Of a DNA stretch of 64,000 bases, positions 46,029 through 58,547 are shown piece after piece. The stretch's first letter is position 1. Each line of letters begins with the position of its first letter. The stretch lies in NCBI RefSeq assembly GCF_000715075.1, contig NC_134087.1:157467436-157531435 (forward strand), written 5' to 3'. Source of the stretch: Nicotiana tabacum (lineage: Eukaryota; Streptophyta; Magnoliopsida; Solanales; Solanaceae). Position numbers and translations under genes: made by a program. A model generated the notes under the pieces. The model worked only from the letters and a program-made list of their open reading frames with translations, did not search any database and was not told the origin of the DNA.

Positions 46029-48098
46029 TAAGCTCTTAGTACTCCTTTGACATTGTAGATTTTAAAAATTATTCTCATTCACAAATATATTTGATAGAGT
46101 AAAATTCTATACTAATACGTAAAAGTTAAACAAAAAAATAACGTAAAATATATCTACATAGTCAGACTATTTAAAGAACAATTATATGTAACCACTAGTG
46201 AATTGACTGCGCTTCACGCGGTTGTAAAAGATAACAATTATAAAAACAACTTTTTATAAAGATTACCATCTATAAACTTTAACGATATTTTTTTTAAAAA
46301 ATTACACATTTATTATATCAAAGGTGTATATGGTTAAGCAAACTGTACAAAAACACTAACTATCATAGAATAGTGTATGAGTCACTTTATTAAATTATGA
46401 AACAATCATCTTTTTCTAATGTCGGAATATATAAACAATATTCTTTAACAAAAAAATTGAGACCTTTAGTTGCAAATATACTATCAATATTTTATTTTGT
46501 TTTGGGAAAAATTACTAAAATATTTTTTTCCTTTGATTTCAATATTTTTACACGATTTTTTAGAATCTATCTTTATTTTATTAAAATGTCATATTTGTAT
46601 TTCTCATATAATTAATTATTTAGATTATTTCTTTGTATAGTATAAGTGTCTACACTTATTTACATACATATCATTCTTTAATTTAAGTAGGTACATATTT
46701 TTTAAAAGTTTCCTTAAAATGTTGAAACTTTCTACCTTTATAGCTTTCTCCTATAAAAAACATGCCACAAAATAAAAAAATAAAAAAAGCAAGAGGAGAA
46801 ATGAGAAATTTTAAAAAGATAAATAAAGGTGCTAGTTGCTACAACCTCACCCAACCCAACCCCTCTTTCTGTAGATAAAGAACTTCATTACCAAATAGAG
46901 TTATGTAAATTTGAAAAACAAAATCTCGTGCAATAAAACCGGAATTTTTCTAAATAATAGCGATAGAGTATTTTATATATATGAAAAAATAACCAACTAT
47001 AATGCAGGCAAACTTCTATTCCTTTCAGCACATGAATGACAAAGGCAGAATTAGAGACTCTTCATTTGAAGTTTAATGAAAATGAATGTTTTTCCTATCA
47101 TGTTCAATTGTTCGGATTATCAAGAAAAAAGAAGACAATTCTAATTAATATACTTCTGAACCACTACTACATGAGACATTTACAGACAATGGGAGGATTC
47201 ACGTACAAAGTCGACACCAATGGTGCTAATGTAACTTTTATCATTTCTGAAATCAGAGAAATACAAATAACAAAAATACAGCCTCTTCTCTTCTATAAAG
47301 ATTGTTAAACTTTACAATGTAACTACGGGCTAGTCTAAAAAGCAAATGAACTATGTAAATGAAAAGAAAAAAAATTACGTGGATGACAAATTCAAATCAG
47401 CAAATCAAAGCTTAATGAAGCAGAATCATTATTCTATCCTACATAGTCGAACATCGGCCACCCACAAAAATCACAAAGAAATGTGAATTTATAGGATCGG
47501 AAGAGGAGCAGTTAGAGGAGAAGAAAAGATTTGTAACTGAAATGTAATTATAATGTTTATTAAGAGTTAGTACGTTTTTTCAGTTTTTTCAGTTTTTTAA
47601 TTTTTTTAATATAGCACACAAAGTTTTGCAACTGATATAAAATGATAAGGTATGTAACTGATATGAAAGGATAATGTTTAATGAAGAGTCATGTCTTCTG
47701 AGTATTTTAATATATATAATATATAACATATAAAGGGAAGAAAAACTCAAAAAATTGATAAATTAGATAAATACATTTCCTAGTCTATAAGAGGTGCCAC
47801 GTCAATATCTTTTTGCCCTCTTATATATATATATATATAAAATAAGTATTTATGATAATTTAAAAAACAAAAGAGAAGCATATGTTAGAACAAATTAAAC
47901 ATTAAATTCTTTACACTATTATATATTGTCAATCTTCTTCTTATTCTTTTTTTTTTTTTTAATATATGAATATGATGAAGTTCCTCGAGACAAACAAAGA
48001 AGCCACGCAGGACAAGATCAAGGTAAAGAGAGTAGGCATCGGAGCTTGGCTCACATTGATTTTTCTCGCTGTATTGAGTGCTTATTCACGTGTACTTT
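46029..48098. other. AT-rich flanking DNA without recognisable gene
   Basis: Very AT-rich sequence with homopolymer runs and an (AT)n stretch at 47822-47838. Open frames at 46397-46615 and 47036-47308 (90 codons, plus) have no domain I recognise and low-complexity composition. A possible Helitron end is at its left side (next entry). Confidence 0.5.
46195..46224 (-). mobile_element. Possible Helitron 3' terminus
   Basis: On the minus strand the sequence reads ACCGCGTGAAGCGCAGTC, then AATTCA, then CTAG followed by T. A short GC-rich hairpin a few bases before CTAG-T is the hallmark of a Helitron 3' end. The stem here is imperfect and no matching 5' TC end was identified. Confidence 0.35.
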
Positions 48099-48654
48099 AG
48101 TATGTAAAAATAGCACGGTATAGTCAGGTTTTGGACTGGTCATTCAAAAATAGCCAGCGTTTACGAAGTCAATGACAAAATAGTCACTATTTTGCTACAA
48201 TAGAGACCGGCCCAGCATAATATACTGGAGTTCGGTGCACCTGTGTATGAACTCCAGTATATTATGCTGGACCGGTATACTTTGCTGACTCCAATATAAT
48301 ATACTGGAGACTGGAGCACCGGTGCTCCAAACTCCAGTATATTATATTGGAAAATTATACTTGCTAGAACTCCAGTATATTATGCTAGAGTTCTAGTGTA
48401 CTTATGCTGGAACTTCATCATATTATGCTGGAGTTCCAGCATACTTATCCTGGAACTCCAGTATAATATGTTGGAGTTCAGGCATACTTATGTTGGAACT
48501 CCAGTATTATATACTGGCGTATTTTCCGGGTTTTGAACAGTGTTTTCGCTCAGATTTATCTGTACATGAAAAGTGGCTAAATTTCGATTACTTTTGAAAC
48601 TGGGTTATTTTTGAACGACCAGTTGTAAATCTGGCTATTTTTGAATTTCTCCCC
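48099..48654 (+). repeat. Palindrome-rich dispersed repeat, copy 1
   Basis: It starts gtaaaaatagcacggtatagtc and ends aaatctggctatttttgaatttctcccc. The interior is a chain of short palindromes on ctccagtatattatgctgga and agttccagcatacttat. The same family occurs in opposite orientation at 49801-50243. There is no coding potential; it is MITE-like but without clear terminal inverted repeats. Confidence 0.75.
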
Positions 48655-49800
48655 TTTATTATCTATAGGTTATCATCCGTACTTTTAAAATAACCATTAA
48701 TCTTGTGTGATCTATTAAAATTAAAATATGTTTATGGATTTGAGTTTAATTACAGGATGAAACAACAGATTGCGTTAGGATAAACATTATTCCTAGAAAA
48801 AGAAATGCTGATAACTAGTATGTTTTAAGTAAGTTGATCAAGATGGAGCTTATTCAAAAAATTATGCTCCGCAAGATTTATTCAAATAACAAAAAAGAAA
48901 GATAAACTATAATTTTAAAAAATAAATTGAAAATTATAACAAAAACAAGAAATATGAAAAACGTAGAGACATGATCAAAGATGATGTAGAAATCAGAAAA
49001 TGAAATCAGGAAATTTTCCTTGTATATTGCATTGATTGTTCCCTCTGTATATATACAAATATATTGAAAAAATAAGACAAACTCGTGCTTATACGTATGT
49101 AATAACAAATTATCGCATAAAAAAAATTAATCAAGACTAGAAAATTGTGTAACAAATGTAGTGTATGCGATTTCAATAAATAATGAATGTTACAATATGG
49201 TATTCCTCTGAGTCTTCAAGAATATAAACTATCTTGATGAGCTTGATTTTGATTTTGATTCAAGGGCTTGTAAAGTTTGGTCTTGAATCTCCTTCTTGAA
49301 TTTGAATTTGGTTTTGATCACAAACAAGTAATTTGATCTTGAACACCTTGACATTTGATATGCCTTCATTCTTGATCTTGAACTTGAACTTGTAGCTTGA
49401 GTACTTGAACTTGTAGCATGTAGATAAATTTGGTGTCTTTTAGCTTTATGAAGACCTCTATTCATAGCTGTAGGTAGTGGTATAGTTGCACGATTTGATT
49501 GGCTCGCTTGTTTGTCTTGGATGGCAACATCAGTCGACACGTGGCATGAGTCTTGGCTTTAAGATAGACTACTAACCATTTGGACATTGAGCTAATAAAA
49601 TAGGCTCATCTTTTGTAGCCCAATTAAATAGACTAGCTCAATATATTTGAATTGAAATGACTAATCCAATTGTATTAGCCACAATATTTACTTGGACTAT
49701 TATCTTGAATTTAATATAGTCTGAATAATTTGTGATTAAAATCCAATAAGATTGCATATTTACAAATACCCCTTACTTTAAGACCTGTCAGGGTATAGAA
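48655..49800. other. Spacer between the inverted repeats, with a Copia-LTR-like remnant
   Basis: 48960-49110 (gaaatcaggaaattttcc ... gttccctctgtatatata ... aataagacaaactcgtgctt) resembles 52140-52235 at most positions, suggesting relics of the same LTR family. 49205-49420 is a degenerate cttgaa/ttgatc-rich stretch. The 103-codon minus frame at 49229-49540 is Ser/Gln/Lys-rich repeat translation, not a recognised gene. Confidence 0.5.
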
Positions 49801-50243
49801 GGGAGAAATTCAAAAATAGCCAGATTTACAACTAGTCGTTCAAAAATAGCCCAGTTTCAAAAGTAATCGAAATTTAGCCACTTTTATGTAAAAATAAATC
49901 TGAGCGAAAACACTGTATAAAACCCGAAAAATACGCCAGTATATTATGCTGGAGTTCCAGCATAAGTATACTTGAACTCCAGCATATTATACTGGAATTC
50001 CAGGATAAGTATGTTGGAACTCCAGCATAATATGATGGAGTTCCAGCATAAGTACACTAGAACTCCAGCATAATATACTGGAGTTCCAGCAAGTATACGG
50101 GTCCAGCATAATATGCTGGAGTTTGCTGGACCGGTCTCTGTTGCAGCAAAATAGTGGTTATTTTTTATTGACTTGATAAACGCTGACTATTTTTGAATGA
50201 CCAATCCGAAAACTGACTATACCGTTCTATTTTTACTGTATAG
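49801..50243 (-). repeat. Palindrome-rich dispersed repeat, copy 2 (inverted)
   Basis: It starts gggagaaattcaaaaatagcc and ends gactataccgttctatttttactgtatag, the reverse complement order of copy 1. Its interior is shorter (about 440 against 556 bp) through loss of palindrome units. Confidence 0.75.
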
Positions 50244-50604
50244 AAGTATCGAACTCCATTCACTGGGCTTAAAGTATAATTGGAGAGGACATCATAATTT
50301 TTTTCCGGGTGTACCTTAATCCAATTGCATGGGAACATGACTTTGGATAATTTACTAACTCGTAGGCTTATTTTATAGAATTAATTTCCAACGAGCTTAG
50401 TGGCCTTGTTTTGAGAGCCTTATTTTAAATGTCCATATGATATATAATTCTAACAGAATTTACGTAAAAGTTCTTTGCAAAAGTCTTCATATATATCTTT
50501 GCAGAAAGTCTTCATATATATTACTAGAATTTGCGTAAAAGTTATGTTTTCACATACGGACTTCAAAATTGAGTAGAACACTTATCCTCGGAGATTAGAT
50601 AGTA

Positions 50605-50765
50605 TCAGGTAGGGGTAGCAAATGGACGAGTCAAGTCAGATATATATATGGGTCGGGTCGAAAATGGATAATAAAAAAATAGATAGATTATCCAATCTTA
50701 TTCATATTTTAATACGGATAAAAAATGGGTTAACCGGTAAATAATATGGATAAAGACCTGCACTC
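50605..50765. repeat. Possible hAT-like non-autonomous repeat fragment
   Basis: The sequence taggggtagcaaatggacg and gggtcgggtcgaaaatgg followed by an ataatatggataaagacc tail resembles a very common plant dispersed repeat beginning caggggtggcaaa. Ends and TSD are not resolved. Confidence 0.35.
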
Positions 50766-50809
50766 GCTCCAACAAAACATCCAATTGAAAAAAAATATTA
50801 GCGAATTAC

Positions 50810-52125
50810 TTAATTGCTTACACAATTTGTTATTCAAATCAGATTAAACTTGAAGCAAGGAATAAAAAGGGCATTCTTTAGGATTAGTTTAGGATGTAAA
50901 GAGATACTTCCAGCTTATGTTACTTTGACTCTAGTAAAATTAGGAAGGTTAACAAACATAAGAGTATCAAGGGTTTTCAAATCCAATCCAAGAAAGTCCT
51001 TGAATCAAAACACATCTGCTCAGTTGCACCTGAGTCCTATATCCAGGTCCTATGTTTAAATTGAATAAGCATGTAAACTGAATCTGAAAGTGTTACCAGC
51101 ATATGTTGCTGCATTAGCTAAGGCTTCTCCAGCTGAGTTTTCTGGTTGATTCATCTTCACATTCTGAAGTAGCTGAATTAACTTTGAACACTATTCTGGA
51201 GTGAATTGGTGTGCATGAATTCCATCATCAAAATGGCTCAAGTAATCCTATGCTACCTCTAAAAATAGTGCATTACTCCTTCCACTTCCTTGGAACATTT
51301 TGGACTTAGTAAACTTAAAGTCAGATGGAAAACCTATTATCCTATAGCATTTGTCCCCTCAATGACCTAATTTCTTACAGTGTGAGAAAATCAGATTGTT
51401 CTTCTTTCCCTTGAATTTATGGTTTGCAGGCTTCTGACTCAGGTTGTTGTGACCTGTAGCCAAAAAGGATGAAGAATCTCCACGGTATTGTGCATTGACA
51501 AAAGCTTCTCTCTACTTCTCATCCTACATCAAGAGAGAATAAGTATGGCTCACATATGGAAAAGGTGCTATCATTAGTATATTTCTCTTAACAACCGCAT
51601 AGATATCATTTAAATCCATGAGAAACTATACAAGTCTCACATCTTCAAGTGATTTGCTCATTTTTTGTCTTTTTACCATTGATACATGTACATGAGCACA
51701 CTATATCTGTGTTCAGAGCATCAAGCTCATCTCACAAGTTCTTTATCTTTGTGAAATATCCTACAATGTTATTGAAACCTGAACTAAATCATTGTGCTCC
51801 TTTTGCAGGTGATACGATTTGGCTCTATCTTCTTTGATAGTGAGTTGAGTAGCTATAATATGACCATATCATTGTACCTGTTCCACATCTTGAAGTCGGT
51901 TCAATTTGAATTCGGAACCTTGTGAGTCTCATCAATGAACCCTACTTTAAGATGAATTTAGTGAGTATTTCTGGTTCAATATTTGTAGTATTTCCACTAG
52001 TTCCAGAAGTTATTTCAGTGGTTGAGCCCATTTTCATATTTCGAGATAAAGAGGTGAACAGAGGAGTGCGTCAAAGGAAAGGAAGACAAATTAGAGAATA
52101 GGATCTTAAAGTTGCTCTGATACCA
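50810..52125 (-). pseudogene. Copia gag remnant
   Basis: From the primer-like site at 52114-52125 (minus TGGTATCAGAGC), the minus strand passes a degraded Gag reading around 51950-51790 (NDMVI, LLNSLS, then HLQKE-like codons). A zinc-knuckle relic at 51400-51331 reads FSHCKKLGH, a stop, then GDKCYRIIGFP; the first Cys is Ser. No protease, integrase or RT was found, so it is a truncated relic. Numerous stops. Confidence 0.6.
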
Positions 52126-52549
52126 TATAGAAATTAGAGACAAAAATTAGGAAATATTTCTTCTGGATTGTATTGATTGTTCCTCTGTATATATACAGGT
52201 GTATTGCAAAAATAAGATAACCTCCTACTTATATGTGTATATAATCCTATTGGCTAATGCTAAACTCCAAAATGAATAAAATTGTTGTATCAATAATATG
52301 CAGTTATTGTCCAACTTGTATTATTGTAAAATTATCCATTAGTAACTTGTATTTACAGCTGCTTCAACCTACAGTTCTAATTGGTTCCATAGTTGTTTTG
52401 TCCCATCTATCTCTTGATTTAATCAGACAACTAAGAACTAATTCATTAGACTTTAATCCAACATCACTGAGTTTGCCATGCATATCAGTCAATTGAATCA
52501 TATTACTTTGATTTTCATGTACTTTACTAATTTGTGTCTGAAGGGATTC
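52126..52549 (-). repeat. Probable Copia LTR remnant
   Basis: It adjoins the primer-like site and contains the segment 52140-52235 that resembles 48960-49110, with tctgtatatatac as a TATA-like stretch on the opposite strand. The right boundary is uncertain; it may be cut by the next LTR at 52550. Confidence 0.45.
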
Positions 52550-53006
52550 TGTTAGAAGCCATTTAGTCTACCAACGATTTACATATGGAAAGTTTCAAAA
52601 GATTAGGAAGTAGATGAGTTCATAAACCTCAGGCATCTATTAGTTATGTTTACATATTTCTTGTAGCAGTTATTAGTAGTATGCCAACAATTATTGGCAG
52701 TAGTAATTATCTGTAGTAGGACACTTTCTCATTCTAGTTACGGTAGGAAGTTATTTTCCAGTTTTATGTGGGTGGTTAATCCATCTGTTTTTGTATTTAA
52801 AGTTGTTTGAATTTACTGAAAGGTATACAGAAAATTATTCTAGTCTTTGAGTACTTTAATGCAAGAGATTGTATGGTCTCTCTTAATGAACCAACATCAT
52901 AGGTCACAAAAAGAAAATATTTTTTTATACTCCTAATTTACTCCATATTAATACTGATTTGCTCTTGCATCATCCCATAACTGATCTATAATAGAGGATC
53001 GTAACA
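52550..53006 (+). repeat. Short LTR of a plus-strand retrotransposon (element D)
   Basis: It begins TGTTAGAAGCC, ends GGATCGTAACA, and is followed after three bases by a tggtatcagag primer site. Length 457 bp. Only the left LTR and a stub of interior are present before another LTR interrupts. Confidence 0.72.
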
Positions 53007-53009
53007 ACT

Positions 53010-53212
53010 TGGTATCAGAGACGGGAGTTATGAGAGACCAAATACAACAACTAACACACTTGGGGAACTTGTTCCAAGAGAGCGTGCATCCAATTTAGCC
53101 AGAAGTAAGCCATAAATTCCAGCTTGGATGCAATCACAAAGGATTTAGTAAATTCGAAGGCCAATTCTGATCAATTGAAAATACCAGTTATAATCGAGGT
53201 TGGAAGGGTAAA
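53010..53212 (+). pseudogene. Primer site and Gag start of element D, truncated
   Basis: The tggtatcagag at 53010-53020 is the iMet-type primer site. The following plus frame (MRDQIQQLTHLGNLFQ at 53030 onward) reads with one or two stops to 53212 and, after the solo LTR, may continue for 13 bp at 56323-56335. It is too short to assign a family. Confidence 0.5.
53208..53212. other. Target-site duplication of the solo LTR, left copy (gtaaa)
   Basis: Exact match with 56318-56322. Confidence 0.9.
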
Positions 53213-56200
53213 TGTGATGACCCAAAATGTCATCTTTAAATTAAATAATTATCTCGATATTTTAAGACCTTGAAAAGCGGTATCAATAATTCCTCGACTT
53301 GCATGCCCAGTCCATATAATTTTTCGGAAGGTTTTTATGTGAAAAAATGGATTAAATTGTGAATTAGAGCTTTAAAACTCAACTGAGTTGACTTCGGTCA
53401 ACATTTTGAGCAAACAAACCCGGATCCAAGTTTTGACCATTCCGGTAATTCCGTATCGTGATTTGGGACTTGGTCATATGTCCGAAATCAAATTCGGAGG
53501 TCCCTAGATCAAATTATCGTCATTTAACGAAATCTAGAAATCTAAGGCTAAAGATTTCTTAAGTTTGGCCGGAGATTTGACTTTTGAGCAAACGGCCCCA
53601 TAATAGAATTTTGATGATTCCAATAGTTTCGTATGGTGATTTTGGACTTAGTAGCATGTTCGGATTTGGATTTGGAAGTCTGTAGGACAATTCGGTGCAT
53701 TTTGGCGAAAGTTGAAAAATAGAAGATTTTTGGAAAAGTTTGACTGAGAGTTGACTTTTTGATATCGGGTTTGGAATTCAGTTCTGAAAATTTCATAGCT
53801 TTGTTATGTCATTTATGACTTGTGTGCAAAATTTGAAGTCAATCGGATTTGATTTGATAGGTTTTTGCATCGAATATAGAAGTTGGACGTTCCTAGTTTC
53901 ATTAGGCTTGAATTGGGGTGTGATTCACGGTTTTAGCATTATTTGATGCGATTTGACATTTCGACTAAGTTCATATCATGTTTTAGGACTGGTTGATGCA
54001 TTTTGTTGAAGTCCCAAGGGCCACGGGTGGATTTCGGAAGGTTAACGGATATAAAAAGGCTGCTGAATTTTCTCTTTGGACAGCTGCTAATTTTTTTACA
54101 GCATGTGAACAGTACCCATGAACAGTACTCGAAATTTTCTGGACAGATTTAGATCCAGCAGTCTGGGTTTTGGGTCATTTTTTTTTACTTCAAAGCTCGG
54201 ATTTTGGCAATTTTGAGCGAGAAATTACGGGAATTCTTGAGGTAAGTCCCTTGTGATCATTGTTAGTCAATATTATTGAATTATTATTGAATATCCTGGC
54301 TAGATTACGTATTTTTGCGGTGTAAATCGGGAATTTGGGCATGAGGATTTGAAAATGAGATTTAATGATTCGGAGGCCGAATTGTTGTCGGATTTTGGTA
54401 AAATTTGTATGGTTGGACTCGTGGTTGGATGGGGGTTCATATTCCGTAATTTTTGTCGGGTTCTGAGGCGTGGGCCCCATGGGCGAATTTTTAGTGCAAT
54501 TTCAGATTTTTAATGAAAAATGTAGAATTCCATATGGAATTAATTCCTATAATTTTTATTGATTGAATCGAATTATTGTGGCTAGATTCGAGGCATTCGA
54601 AGGTCGATTTGAGAGGAAAAGGCATTGCGGAGTAGGATTTTGCTCGGATTAAGGTAAGTAACGGTTATAAATCTGGTCCTGAGGGTATGAAACACCGGAC
54701 ATTGTGTCGTATGACTATTTTGGAGGTGACGCACATGCTAGGTGACGGGTGTGTGGGCGTGCACCGTAGGGATTGTGACTTAGTTCGTCCCGCGAGACTG
54801 TGGAATCAATTGGCCTACTATTTAATACATGTTCCCTCTGTTTTCATAGAAATTGACTGTATTTCATGTTAGGCCTTATGTTCCCTCTGTTTTCTAAATC
54901 ATGTTTAGGCCTTATGTGATCACTGTTGAGACCTGAGAGGTCGTGTACTTGCTGAATTAGCTGCTAAATTACTGTTTGTACTCAGTCATAGCTTTTCTTG
55001 CTTATTATGCCTTTGTCTCTTACTGTTTATTGTTGATACATGATATTACTTCTGTTTGGGCTGTTTATATGATTTCTGAGAGTTCAAAAGACTGGAGAGA
55101 TTGATGACTGAGTAAGGCCGAGGGCCTAGTTGTGAGATATTGATACTATAGCACGTGAGTTATCCGTGCAGCACGTGAGTTGTCCATGCGGATCCAGATA
55201 TTGATACTATAACATGTGAGTTGTCCGTGCAGCACGTGAGTTGTCCGTACAGATCTAGATATTGATACTATAGCACGTGAGTTGTTCGTGCATCATGTGA
55301 GCTGTCCGTGCGGATCCAGATATTTATATTATAGCACGTGAGTTGTCCGTGCAGCACGTGAGTTGTTTGTGCGGATCCAGATATTGATACTATAGCACGT
55401 GAGTTGTCCGTGCGGATCCAGATATTATATTATAGCACGTGAGTTGTCCGTGCAGCACGTGAGTTGTTTGTGCGGATCCAGAGCTTGGGCTGAATGAGCC
55501 CTCAGGAGTCTGCACACCCTCAGTGAGTGCAGGTATATGATAGCACGTGAGTTGTCCGTGCAGCACGTGAGTTTTCCGTGCAGTTTATAACGCTTGGGGT
55601 GAAGGAGCCCCTCCGGAGTCTGCACACCCCCAGTGAGTGCAGGTACTTTGAGTATGATTACTGAGGGCTGAGAGCTGAGTGATTGAGCTGTTGAGATGAG
55701 CTGAGTGATTGTTGACTTGAGAGGCCATATTTGTTTTTAGTTATTTGCTACACTTAGTTGCTATTTGTCCCTGTCGTACATATTTGTAGAATATTTGATA
55801 TATGGTTTATTTGAGTACGCACTGATGAGATTTAAACTGTTAATTATTGAGATAATTGTATTTTCATAGCTCTTCACTACTTCTCAGTTCCTTATTTATT
55901 TTTGTTACTTACTGAGTTGGTGTACCCACGTTACCCCTGTACCTCGTCTACAGATCCAGGCACTTCTGGTCACGGCGGTTACTGATTGAGGAGTCAGACT
56001 CAGGAGACTATTGAGGTAGTTGCTTGGCGTTCGCTGACCTTGACTCTCCTTTCCTTTCATGTTGTACTGTTCTATATTTCCAGACAGTGTTTTATCAGTC
56101 AGATGTTGTTATCATTTTGATGTTCATGCACTCAGTGACACCGGGTTTTGGAGATGGATTGTTTAGTAATTTTGGAGTTATATTATATAAAGGTTTTATT

Positions 56201-56317
56201 CAATATTAACTGCTTCCGCCTTTTTTGAAAAGTTCTATTGTGTTGAGATGTTGAGTTGAGGCTTCTCTAGCATCACGATAGGCGCCACTACGACATGTGA
56301 GATTTTGGGTCGTGACA
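53213..56317 (+). repeat. Solo LTR (element E, Tekay/Del-like family)
   Basis: A 3105-bp LTR starts TGTGATGACCC and ends GGGTCGTGACA, flanked directly by gtaaa on both sides. With a TSD around a single LTR and no interior, it is the product of recombination between two LTRs of a former full element. Terminal words match the C family in the opposite orientation. It carries a CACGTG-rich tandem array. Its open frames have no recognised domain. Confidence 0.92.
55137..55600. repeat. Tandem array with repeated CACGTG motifs in the solo LTR
   Basis: Units of about 61 bp (gatattgatactatagcacgtgagttgtccgtg then cagcacgtgagttgtccgtgcggatcca), six to seven copies, some halved. I count 11 exact CACGTG hexamers between about 55150 and 55570, plus several one-base variants. 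A second word, ggagtctgcacaccctcagtgagtgcagg, occurs twice (55505 and 55614). Confidence 0.87.
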
Positions 56318-56322
56318 GTAAA
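56318..56322. other. Target-site duplication of the solo LTR, right copy (gtaaa)
   Basis: Exact match with 53208-53212. Confidence 0.9.
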
Positions 56323-56335
56323 GCTGGAGTGGCAG

Positions 56336-58540
56336 TGTCACGGCCCAAAAACCAACTAGTCGTGATGCCACCTAACTCAACCCGCCAATTAATAATAATT
56401 AAATTCAAATGAGATTTACTGAGAAAATAAATGATGAAATAGTTGAACTTTTATACGACAACCCAAGGATTGGTAATACAAATCATGAACTTTTGAGATT
56501 TAGAGTTTATAAAGCTGGTATGAAATAAATACATCATCTGTTCGAAATATACATGAACAGATTTATAAATCTAAAGCTACCAAGAATAAGAGGCAGCTAT
56601 TACTGGAACGTAGGTACATCTTCAATGCCATCTCCTGCCATACACATCAACATCAACTCCAAAATTTGCATGCAAGGTGAAGAAGTGTAGTATGAGTACA
56701 ACCGACTGCATGTACTCAATAAGTAACAAACCTAATCTTAGGTTGAAAGCAATGATGAGCTTGGACAACGTCAAAGTCCAACACCAATAACCAAGAACAA
56801 CTCATAATAAAATAATCAAAGTAATACAATTAATAACTCAAAGATATAATGCTCAGCTCGTTCACAGTTATGGAATATAGGCATACTTTTCATGTATAAT
56901 AGTAAAACCCAGATCTTTTACCAAAATCACCAAAATATGAGTATATTAGGAAACTGTGATTTTTTCCAAAACCTTTCAACAATCGACAAGATATTTTATT
57001 ATCATAGAGCGTGAGAAAAGTATATCTCTATGCCTACATGTCAATGTGCATGTCCAGACATGAATGTCACAATACCTTATAACATGAGGAATATATCTCT
57101 ATGCCTATATGCCAAGTATGCATGTCAAATATAATGCATCACATAAATAAACTCATGTGCTCACACTATCAGACTACTCAATCTCACTATCTCACACTCC
57201 CATTTATCACACTCAATCACTCAGCACACTCAATCACTCGGCACTTGGTGCCTGCGTTCATTGCTGGCATGTAAGAATCCGGAGGGATGGATCTTGCCGA
57301 AGCGCTAATACAAGCCAACATGGCATGCTGCAGTGTGATCCTATAATGAGTCAATAAAGCCTGTTGTGGTATGCAACCCGATTACATAAACAAGTGCTGC
57401 AACGTGCAACCCCATCCCATAAATGTCACTCACAACTCGACCCTCAAGCCCCAACTCAGTCATCAATCTCTTTAGTCTCTCGGGCTCACAAATCTCATGC
57501 CAATCAGCCCAAACAATGATAACATGATGTAACAATGAATGATGTACAGAGGCTGATATATGGTATGCAAATGAAGGATTATTATTGAGTGTCTGATTAT
57601 AGTTAGAGTAGATAATTCAAAATAAAACAAATATCCTCACTAGTTCTCAACCGAATAAGCACATAGCCTGAACATGATTTCTAACATGGTTCACAGTTCA
57701 TACAATCATACAAGTAGGTAGAACATGGATATAACAAGATATAACATCAAAACAAGTCCAGTCATAGTCTAATAGTTGACTAGAATCATGATTTCCTCGA
57801 TGCACGCCCACATGCTCGTAACCTAGCATGTGTGTCACCTCAATACATCTCTTATAACAAAGTTCCCAGGGTTAAATAACTTCAAATCCAAGTTTAGGTA
57901 AGTTACTTACCTCGAACAAGCCGAATCTATTATCGAGTAAGCAAAATAATACTCTAGAAATGCCATCCCACGCGTACCGACCTCCAAATAGCTCTAAACT
58001 AGCTAAAGGAAACTCAAGAACATCAAATAATGCCAAAGGAAACAAACCCAATCGATAAAGGTTGAATCTTTAATCAAAAGCTCAAAGTCAACCAAAAAGT
58101 CAAACTTAGGCTCGTACCTCGAAACCTGACAAAACTCACAAAATCTAATAACTCATTCAATTAGAGTCCAACTATACTAGTTTCAATCAATTCCGACTCC
58201 AAATCGATGTTCAAATATCAATTATTCTCTTTAGAAAAGTTTTTGATAAAACCCCCCCAATTTTCCATTCAAAATATGGATTAATTCAAAAACAAACTAC
58301 TGGAATCATGTTAAAATACAAAAATTGAGATTAGATACTAACCCTCATGAATATACGAGAATAACGCTGCAAAAGTCACCTCAATAGGACCTCTAGAACT
58401 TAAGATATACTCAAAATACTAAAAGAATGCAGCCTGATTTTTTATACACAGGTATTTTTGCTTTTGTGCCCAAAGAGCTACACTTGCGCATTTCCAGTTG
58501 TCATTTTCGCTTTTGCGGACCTTTTTTTGCACCTGCAGGG
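56336..58540 (-). repeat. LTR of a further Tekay/Del-like element (F)
   Basis: It begins TGTCACGGCCCAAAAACC and has the C-LTR layout: a tgcaacccgatt word at 57373, AT-rich middle and a gcttttgcggacc block near 58510. The orientation is inferred from that layout. No matching end with a TSD was found, and it runs into a repeated segment at about 58541. Confidence 0.6.
57548..57965. repeat. Direct duplication, copy 1 (about 0.42 kb)
   Basis: Segment from gctgatatatggtatgcaaatgaagg to ctctagaaatgccat, aligning colinearly with 58548-58952 with many point differences. Confidence 0.85.
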
Positions 58541-58547
58541 ACTGAGA

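Noticed and set aside
47036..47308. 90-codon plus-strand ORF as a host gene
   Set aside because: AT-rich, with no recognised domain and no visible gene context; left as unassigned DNA.
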